Positions 56,610-64,000 of a DNA stretch of 64,000 bases are shown piece by piece. The translations under genes and the position numbers were made by a program. How positions within the stretch are numbered: position 1 is the stretch's first letter; every line of letters begins with the position of its first letter. A model generated the notes under the pieces. The model was given only the letters and a program-made list of their open reading frames with translations, was not told where the DNA came from and made no database searches. Source of the stretch: Campanula takesimana. Its lineage: Eukaryota; Streptophyta; Magnoliopsida; Asterales; Campanulaceae. The stretch covers positions 1-64,000 of the forward strand of contig JAOWBW010000381.1 of assembly GCA_026119855.1 (NCBI GenBank), written 5' to 3'.

Positions 56610-57165
56610 AATTTTTTTTGTGTTTTAAAAAGTATGTTTTTTTTAAATAAAAAATCAAACTATATCATGACCTATTTAGTTCGATTCGTCTTGACAACGG
56701 TATTTTTAGATTTTTTTTTTACCTAAAATCTCAAGATATTGCATTTTAAAGTTATTGGGGATTTTTTTTAAATATGACACATGGCGCAAGCTGGGAAATG
56801 GAGAAGACTGGAGCGGGCGGAGCGGCACACGGATCTGGGGCGGAGTAGCACGCGGAAGACGAAAACAACTGCTGTTACATTTGTCTTTTTCTTTAGTCTG
56901 TCCCACCATGAAATTCTTAGTTGTTTTATTACTTAAATGAATAATGTGTCCCACTTGTCATTCTCACAACAAAAACACCCTACCCACTTTTTATGTCTTA
57001 CTTTTAATATTCATAATATTAACTTTTTCCTAAGCCTCGTGTCAAATCAAACTGAGAACCTTAGGTTAGGCTGGGACAGAAAGAGTATAATTTACTCACT
57101 TAGAGTAAGAATTCTAAGGTGGATTTACGCGCTTACTATGAAACATTAAAAAGAGCAAAGGAATC
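56610..57165. other. Intergenic stretch upstream of the repeat copy
   Basis: Short ORFs only (56755-56940, 56937-57149), with nothing recognisable. Confidence 0.4.
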
Positions 57166-57207
57166 CCTCCTCTTTTCTTCTCCCTTTTCGTAACCTAATC
57201 CGTAGGT
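57166..57207 (-). repeat. Second copy of the PI4K leader sequence
   Basis: CTTTTCGTAACCTAATCCGTAGG and the preceding CCCTCCTCTTTTCTTC resemble 55571-55625 (TCTTTTCGTAAC...CTAATCCGTAGG), in the same orientation, 1.6 kb away. Confidence 0.6.
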
Positions 57208-57393
57208 ATTTTTTTTTTTTCAATTATACAAATATTATAAGGACATATATATACAAAACCCTATCATAACTAGTCATTGTGAGAATGAGATCGTTACTCT
57301 GATACATACTAAAAAAAGAAAGTGAGACTCTTACTCTCAAAAGAAAGGAGTGATAGTCTTTTTATCATATAAATATAGTTTCACCTTATTTTG

Positions 57394-57733
57394 TTGGATT
57401 ACGGAGTCTAAACCAATATAGAGCGTTGTCAGACTGAAAGACTAAATCATTTATAAGATTGAGTTGGAGCCAAAGTCCTCAAGATGAAGGAGATTGAGGA
57501 AGGAGAAAACACAGAGGAGAAAGAGGTTATAGAGTTGCTATGTGCACGTATAGGCGGCACTGTTTCTATGTGTGCATATCATGAACGCACGTAGGTGTTC
57601 ATGAACGCGCTTAGGTGTTGTTCGGGAATTTTCCTAGTTTCGTATTCTGAACGGCTTCTAACTCATTATGTGTTTAAAGATTTCAGTGTAAACTCCATGT
57701 AAACATATGTGTTGTTCCTTAACACGTTGTAGC
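57394..57733 (+). repeat. Probable copia LTR, left part, split by a later copia insertion
   Basis: Starts TGTTGGATTACGGAGTC and would continue at 63614 after the inserted element; the joined piece leads to a copia primer-binding site at about 63796. The start is chosen from the TGTTGG signature only. Confidence 0.5.
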
Positions 57734-58773
57734 TGTTAGAAATATTAGACCAATATTGAACAGAAATAGAAATAAAGATTACAATAAAACAGAAAACGGA
57801 AACTGGAAAAGAAATTGTTGATGGGTTTGTCCGAGTCGTGTAAACTAACACTGTCCTTAAGACAAATTAGTCCCCTCACCGGTGTTGTGCTTGAGGATAC
57901 GTTGGACGCCTGTCTCCCAGTATACAACGGACCGGACAGCGACCGCACAATAGTGGCTCCGGCGAACTTCGATGAGCCTGGAATAAGTCACCACAAAAAG
58001 AGCAGGAGGGCCAAGGAAAACGCTAAATCAAAAGTATGTGAGACTGTTGAAAATGTGTGTCTTCAAATGGCTATCGAAAATGCCATTTTAAACTACTCAA
58101 AAAGATCCCATTAATCACACAATTAAACTGGGAATCAATAGAATTAATTTTGCTGTTACAAAATCAATTCTGGAATGAATGCCTTTGACTGTTACAAAAT
58201 CAGTCTAGCCGAGAATTCAAAATGGGGACGGAAAAATAATTAAAAAGTGAGCTTGCCCGCCTAGGCCATTTTGGCGCTGCATTCGTGTCCGCAGGTCGCG
58301 CACACATGAGTCCGGTGGTCCGAGGCATAAATCGACAAATTTTCAACTAAATTTGCACCCGCGCCGCGCACCCGGGCACGAGAGAGAGCCTCTAGTCCAC
58401 ACAATCTTAACCCAAACAAATGGTTAATTGTATTTAAACTAGCTCACTTTTTTATACTAAACCAATGTGGGATAAGTTCTCAATACATTACCCACCAAAA
58501 GTCTTTCAAATTATTTCCCTCCTTATCCCATTTGGGATACCCTTTTAAAAGGAAGGAGCCTAGGGAATTTTTCTCTCCCTTTCCATGTGGGATAGTTACC
58601 CATTCCCAACTCACCCAATATACTTTGAGCATTCCAATTCCTACCTTCCAATAAATTGGACACACCAATTTATGTAGGAATTAATAAATCCACATTGACT
58701 CATAAAATCAATAAATGATTTTTCTAAAGAAACGCGCGCAATTTCCTTCACACATTTACACATTTTTCCAACA
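57734..58773 (-). repeat. 3' LTR of the copia element
   Basis: The right half matches 63110-63608, including GCGCTGCATTCGTGTCCGC at the left edge of similarity. The first 530 bases have no partner in the 5' LTR. The polypurine tract TGTGGAGGAT (minus strand) follows at about 58774-58785. ORF 57815-58114 is chance. Confidence 0.85.
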
Positions 58774-59299
58774 ATCCTCCACATGAAAGAAATTACGAGG
58801 AGTATGGTGACAAAGTCCGGCAGAAAAACTTGCATACGAAGGTGTGGGGATATTGCTCATTGAACCTCCGCTCGTGCTAGCATATTTACTCTATTCGCAA
58901 GTCGATAGATGCGATGTCCTTGAATCGATATGCTTTTTGTGTAGCCGGTCATATACTAGACACAAGTAATGTCCTGACACATTTCCGTTCTCATAGCTGT
59001 GTTCATTCGTGGCCCTGAACACGTACTTGGTTCTGCGAGAGGGTCTAAAAATTGAGCCTCACACAATTCTCCTCGAAGCGGCCCCACTTCTCTCTCACAT
59101 AGGTGCGTCTTAAAGGTAACCTGTTTACCCCACGTGACTTTCTCGACGCGTAAGAGTCATTAAAAGCATTTTGCTTATCCTTGTCCCTTCGGGATGTCAC
59201 TAATAGGAATGGGATTGGGGTTTTCCCCCACAGTGACGCTCAAGTCTTTTAACAGTTAGTGGTCCCATTGAATCTAGTTCTTGGGATCTCCAGTCATCT

Positions 59300-60410
59300 A
59301 GATTGGGTTTTCCGTTGTGATCAACTTTTCAAGAGGCTTTAGTCCCATTCCATACCTCGAGGTTTCAACTAACTCTTTAATTAACCCTTTGGTTAAAGGA
59401 TCCACAATATTTTCTTTTGACTTTACACAGTCAATAGAAATGGTACCAGTTGAGAGTAGTTGTGTAATGGTATTATGTCTTCGACGTATATGTCTAGACT
59501 TACCATTAGATGTAGATTTGTATCAATTGGCGTTTTAGATATAGCTAAGTCATCCTTGTTAAATTTCTCAAGAATTTTATCCACATAATGTGATTGGCTT
59601 AAAGCAAGTTCATTGGATATTCTAGAAATTTTCACACCAAGGATACATCCGCTAATCCCATATCTTTCATGTCAAACTTTGAATTTAACATATCTTTAGT
59701 GGATTTGATCATCTTATCACAGCATGTCGTCTACGTAAGACATAAAATGACATAACCATTTTCTGTGTCTTTTACATAAACACATTTGTCACATTCATTT
59801 ATTTTAAATCCACTTCCCATCATGGCTTGATCAAACTTTTGATGTCATTGTTTTGGTGCTTGTTTCAAGCAATACAAAGACTTTACTAATTTGCACACTT
59901 TCTTTTCTTGCCCATGTGAAAAAAACCCCTCGGGTTGTTCCATGTAAATTTCCTCTTCTAAATCACCATTTAGAAAAGCGGTTTTTACATCCATTTGGTG
60001 TACTTCAAGATTCCTTAAAGCGGCTATTGCAAGTACTATTCTTATTGATGTTATTCTCGTTACCGAAGAATATGTATCAAAATAGTCAAGGCCTTCTTTT
60101 TGCTTGTAACCTTTATTTACAAGTCTTGCCTTATACTTGTCAATTGTTCCATCCGCTTTCATTTTTTTTTTTGAAAATCCACTTATATCCTAGTGGTTTA
60201 CAACCCGGAGGTAAATCCACTAACTCCCAACCAAGTGTGATTTTGCAAATTGGAATCTATTTCACTTTTAATTGCCTCTTTCCACAAAGGTCCTTCCGAA
60301 GAGCTCACGGCCTCTTTGTAATTTTGTGGTTCACTTTCTAACATATAAGTTAAAAAGTCTGTCTCAAAGGATTTTTCTATCCTACCTCGTTTATTACGTT
60401 GAGGTTCCAT
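59300..60410 (-). pseudogene. pol: Reverse transcriptase and remnant of RNase H of the copia element
   Basis: Blocks in order on the minus strand: EGPLWKEAIKSEIDS, the KARLVNKGYKQKEGLDYFDT block, and HQMDVKTAFLNGDLEEEIYM at 59845-60162. The catalytic YVDDM is encoded near 59735 but in a different frame from its neighbours. After 59423 the frame jumps directly to the RNase H end (DPLTKGLIKELVE, about 59310-59400), so the connection and the RNase H core are deleted. Several further stops. Not functional. Confidence 0.85.
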
Positions 60411-60440
60411 TTCTTGTTCATCATTTTCATCATGATGAAT

Positions 60441-62156
60441 TTATTCTCCTTCTATTGAATCATATATCCGTTTAGATGGACTTGCTTCATTTATTTTACA
60501 CGAAAATATATCTTCATGGAAATAAGCATTTCTTGATTCCATTATAGTATTCTTGTGTATTTCTTGAATTTTCGATTCATACACAAGAAATTTATAAGCA
60601 CTACTATTATGTGCATACCCAATAAATATGCAATCAATAGTTTTTTGTCCAATTTTCACCTTTTTAGGTTTTGGAATCAAAACCTTAGCAAGACACCCCC
60701 ACACTTTCATGTATTGGTAAGATGGCACTCTTCCATGCCACAATTCATAGGGGCTCTTGTTTAATTTCTTTCGAGGCATTTTATTTAACACATAGTTTGC
60801 CGACAACACGGCATCTCCCCACATGTTATCCGGTAGCCCCGAACTTATAATCATGGCGTTCATCATTTCCTTTAGAGTCCGATTTTTCCTTTCGGCAACT
60901 CCATTGGATTGCGGTGCATAAGGTGCCGTTGTTTCGGGTTTAATTCCATGTTGAGCACAAACATCCTCAAATGGATATTCATACTCACCACCACGATCAC
61001 TTCTTATGACTTTTATTTTCCGGTTAAGTTGATTTTCAACTTCATTTTTATAGAGAACAAATTTCTCTATTGCCTCATCTTTACTTTTGAGAAGATACAT
61101 ATAGCAATATTTTGTGTTATCATCTACAAAAGTCATAAAGTACTTATTACCCCCACGTGATTGTGTTGATTTGAAGTCACATAAATCCGTATGAACCAAA
61201 TCAAGTGGTTCATTATTTCTTTCAATAGAATGGAATGGAGTTTTTGTGAGTTTTGATTCTACACAAGTCTCACATTTATGTTTGTAGTTTATTTTACATT
61301 TTGGTATGCAATTCAAGTTAATTAATCTATGAATTGCATCATAATTAACATGTCCTAGTCTACCATGCCACAAATTAGAAGACTCAAGCAAGTAAGCGGA
61401 AGAATTCTTCATTTCATTGCCTTTGGCCTTAATAGCCATTACATTGAGCTTAAAGAGCCCATCACAAACATACCATTTTCCTACAAACATATCATTCTTT
61501 GACAAAGTGACAACATCCGACTCAAACACAATACGAAAACCATGCTTGTTCAAAAGCGACCCGGACACCAAATTTTTTCGGACATCCGGCACATAGAGCA
61601 CATTGTTGAGAATCAATTCTTTACCGGAAGTCATCTTGAGCACCACCTTCCCTTGTCCCTTGACCTCGGAAGTAGCCGAATTACCCATGAACAATTTTTC
61701 ACAATTTTCAAGGGCTTCAAAGTTACTAAACATGTCTTTGTTGGAACAAACATGCCTAGTAGCACCGGTGTCAATCCACCACTGTTTTGGGTTAGAACCC
61801 ACCATGTTCACTTCGGAAATAACCGCCGCTAGAAATTCAGAAGCATCTCCAACCACATTGGCTTCCTTCTTTGGCTTCCTACACTCGGTAGACTTGTGGC
61901 CCTTAATACCACAATTATAGCAAGTTCCACCAAACTTGTTCTTGGAGATTCCTATCTTAGGCTTCAAAAGGCCTTTGCCTTTGTTCTTGCCTTTGTTCTT
62001 GGAGCTTTCACCATGCTCCACAACATTTGCTTTAGCCACATTAGCCTTGGAAACAAGAAGATGATTCAACTTCTTTTCCGCGGCCCTATTACCTTCTTCA
62101 ATACGAAGGCGAATAGCAAGTGCCTCAACATCCATCTCCTTTCGTTTGTGCTTCAA
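60441..62156 (-). pseudogene. gag-pol: Gag end, protease and integrase of the copia element
   Basis: One open frame of 571 codons. Order: gag zinc knuckle CYNCGIKGHKSTEC (about residue 80), aspartic protease WWIDTGATRHVCS (about 126), integrase finger LWHGRLGHVNYDAIHRL with CETCVESKLTKTPF, and integrase core HTDLCDFKS, DDNTKYCYMYLLKSK, RSDRGGEYEYPF and PYAPQSNGVAERKNR. It ends after the KVWGCLAKV and IFIGYAHNSSAYKF blocks. It would cut polyprotein and integrate DNA if joined to working gag and reverse transcriptase, but the frame is closed on both sides by breaks near 62160 and 60440. Confidence 0.9.
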
Positions 62157-62162
62157 ATAATT

Positions 62163-62594
62163 CTAGAAATCACTCCAAGCGGGAGGCAATTTTTCAATTA
62201 TAGCCGCCACTTGGAATGTTTCACTCAACACCATCCCCTCGGCATGGATTTCATGAATTATTATTTGCAATTCTTCTACTTGACTTTTAACACTTTTAGA
62301 GTCCACCATTTTATAATCGAGGAAGCGGCCAACAACAAATTTCTTTGCACCCTCATCATCGATTTTATATTTGTGCTCTAAAGCCTCCCATAATTCCTTT
62401 GCGGTTTTCTTTTCACTATAAACATTATATAATGAATCCGACAAACCATTCAAAATATAATTGCGGCAAAGGTATTCCGAATTCTTCCATGCCTCAACCG
62501 CACTCACGGCTTGAGCATCAGCATTCTCACCAACTTGTGGAGGATCTTCACGAAGAAACCTCTTCAAGTTCAAGGTAGTCAAGTAAAATTGCAT
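62163..62594 (-). pseudogene. gag: Gag N-terminal part of the copia element
   Basis: Open frame of 143 codons with the copia gag pattern: YILNGLSDSLYNVYS, KKTAKELWEALEHKYK and a coiled-coil region (SQVEELQIIIHEI). It ends at a stop (after PPAWSDF) six bases before the next frame. The true start seems altered, as the usual extreme N-terminus is missing upstream of 62594. Confidence 0.85.
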
Positions 62595-63109
62595 CTTTTG
62601 TTCCTCTTACCCATGAAATTTAGAAGATCATAATTCAAGTCAAGTCAAGTTCCTCGGATCGTCAAGGCTTTTAGTCAAGGTCATCCATAGGATTCTCGAA
62701 GAACGCTTAGGTAAAACCCTTTGTTTTTCTATCTTCTCATCTCATTCTTTGCTTTGAAGCAGTGTGATTTCATTAAAGGATCAGCCTAGAGCCTCTCCAA
62801 TTCATGGATATGGTCTCGAAGCATATGATCCGACATCCCAAATAAATAGAAAACTATTTATTTGATTCTTTTTGCGCATGTTTTGCATGATTTTGAGGCA
62901 ACGATGATGATTTCTTAGCAAGACCAATCCTAGATTGGGTGAATTGGGTGCTCCTTGACCTTCCCAATTCATAACTTAACCCCCAAATCCAGATATCACG
63001 GTCCGTGTTCCGTTAAACATGGTGGCGACTCACAACAAACGAGCAACAATCACGCCCATACAATCCAAACCGAGCGGTGCAGGCACCGGGGGAGGGGCAC
63101 GCGCTCACA
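62595..63109 (-). other. 5' leader of the copia element, rearranged
   Basis: Should hold the primer-binding site next to the 5' LTR, but none is recognised. A GTGGCGACTC-like phrase at 63020-63030 is not an accepted copia primer site. GC-rich GGGGGAGGGGCACGCGCTCACAG (63089-63111) marks the rearranged junction. Confidence 0.5.
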
Positions 63110-63608
63110 GCGCTGCATTCGTGTCCGCAGGTCGCGCACACATGAGTCCGATGGTCCGAGGCATAAATCGACAAATTTTCAACTAAATTTGCACCCCGTG
63201 CGCACCCGGGCGCGAGAGAGAGCCTCTAGTCCACACAATTTTAACCCAAACAAATGGTTAATTGTATTTAAACTAGCTCACCTTTTTATACTAAACCAAT
63301 GTGGGATAAGTTCTCAATACTTTACCCACCAAAGGTCTTTCAAATTATTTCCCTCCTTATCCCATTTGGGATACCCTTTTATAAGAAAGGAGCCTAGGGA
63401 ATTTTCCCCTTCCCTTTACATGTGGGATAGTTACCCATTCCCAACTCACCTATTATACTTTGAGCATTCCAATTCCCACCTTCCAATAAATTGGACACAC
63501 CAATTTATGTAGGAATTAATAAATCCACATTGACTCATAAAATCAATAAATGATTTTTCTAAGGAAACACGAGCAATTTCCTTCACACATTTACACATTT
63601 TTCCAACA
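63110..63608 (-). repeat. Truncated 5' LTR of the copia element
   Basis: Homologous to 58265-58773 only; about 530 bases at the internal side are lost. Confidence 0.85.
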
Positions 63609-63613
63609 GTAGC

Positions 63614-64000
63614 ATCACAAATAGAGAAAATATAGTATATCCCTGGCTTGAAAATGCCCTCAAATGTTGTTGATTTGTTCGAAAAATTGGGTAACCAAAT
63701 TTGTGTGTTATCTGTTCTTTCATATAATTCATTTTTTATGAGTATGTTTTTTTCCTTCTATTGATTGTAAGGGTACAACTATATACCTAAAAACCGATAT
63801 CAGAGCTTTTGATCTTGATCCAAAGTTCAAAAGGAGATTGATATATGGATCATTCGTTATTGGGGATTTTGTGAGTAGTCAAGATGGGTAAGACGTTTAC
63901 TGAGAAATTCAATGGGGGATAATTTCACATTATGGAGGATGAGGACTACGCTTTGGGCGATAAACCTCCATAAACAAAGGATGAAGAGTGGGAAAGTTTG
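63614..64000 (+). pseudogene. gag: Second copia element: LTR end, primer-binding site and gag start
   Basis: TATCAGAGCTTT at about 63799-63810 is the initiator-tRNA-Met type primer-binding site of copia elements, preceded by LTR-like sequence. An ATG at 63884 opens MGKTFTEKFNGG, followed after one stop by MEDEDYALGDKPP and TKDEEWESL, the beginning of a copia gag. Broken and cut off by the window edge. The LTR is probably the right part of the one that starts at 57394. Confidence 0.6.

Larger units (their letters stand above)
57734..63608 (-). mobile_element. Ty1/copia retrotransposon with damaged 5' LTR and deleted RNase H core
   Basis: Flanked by TSD GTAGC (57729-57733 and 63609-63613). In plus coordinates it starts TGTTAGAAATATTAG and ends TTTTTCCAACA. 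Left (3') LTR 57734-58773 is about 1.04 kb; the right (5') LTR keeps only about 500 bp (about 63110-63608), roughly 3% diverged by eye. Gag, protease and integrase are readable on the minus strand. Reverse transcriptase is frameshifted and most of RNase H is gone. No primer-binding site is recognisable beside the 5' LTR. It is dead and older than the Athila, TAT and gag-only elements. Confidence 0.9.

Noticed and set aside
63020..63037. GTGGCGACTC as a TAT-type primer-binding site near the copia 5' LTR
   Set aside because: Only ten bases match, it is on the wrong strand for this element, and copia elements use a different tRNA.

Overview
This window is nuclear DNA from a flowering plant, probably a eudicot. 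I base that on plant-type Ty3/gypsy lineages (Athila, TAT and chromovirus elements), Ty1/copia elements, Stowaway-type and Mutator-type MITEs, GT-AG introns with U-rich acceptors, and one plant-type phosphatidylinositol 4-kinase gamma gene. I cannot name the species. Roughly nine tenths of the 64 kb is transposable-element DNA, arranged as nested insertions whose order can be read from matching 5-bp target-site duplications (TSDs).

Block A (1-13.3 kb): an almost complete Athila-type element (21-11935, TSD TTATT) sits inside the reverse-transcriptase gene of a decayed copia element, whose remainder and 3' LTR follow to about 13274. Block B (14.3-27.5 kb): an old minus-strand gypsy-type LTR is split by a plus-strand solo LTR of the same family (14690-27306, TSD AACAC). 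That solo LTR carries two further insertions: a 2.7-kb minus-strand solo LTR (14892-17563, TSD ATTTC) and a non-autonomous LTR element that keeps only a gag relic (18140-26771, TSD ATGCT). Block C (27.5-45.2 kb): the 3' end of a minus-strand chromovirus (chromodomain present) is split by a TAT-lineage element (28123-40790, TSD CCTAT). The TAT element carries two extra reading units on the strand opposite gag-pol: an acidic ORF behind a TATA box, and a multi-exon putative gypsy-type transposon protein.

Block D (45.2-51 kb) is AT-rich, with dispersed repeats, four MITEs and a roughly 200-bp inverted repeat whose arms lie 4.3 kb apart. Between the arms is a small intron-containing fragment that resembles a Spg1/Tem1-type (plant SGP) GTPase, with a mutated P-loop and stop codons. 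Block E (51.0-55.6 kb) holds the only apparently functional host gene, a minus-strand PI4K gamma whose coding part is one exon, with spliced 5' UTR exons upstream. Block F (55.7-64 kb) has MITEs, a repeat copy inverted relative to one in block D, and a copia element (57734-63608, TSD GTAGC) inserted into what is probably the LTR of yet another copia element, whose primer-binding site and gag start run off the right edge.

The element genes would act together as retrotransposition modules (gag particle, protease, reverse transcriptase/RNase H, integrase), but every pol copy here is broken by frameshifts, stops or deletions, so none is likely to be autonomous. The most interesting unexplained signals are the antisense genes of the TAT element, the captured-looking GTPase fragment inside an inverted repeat, the repeat-filled gag-only element, and the hairpin/poly-A repeat and triplicated purine-rich motif of the Athila element.
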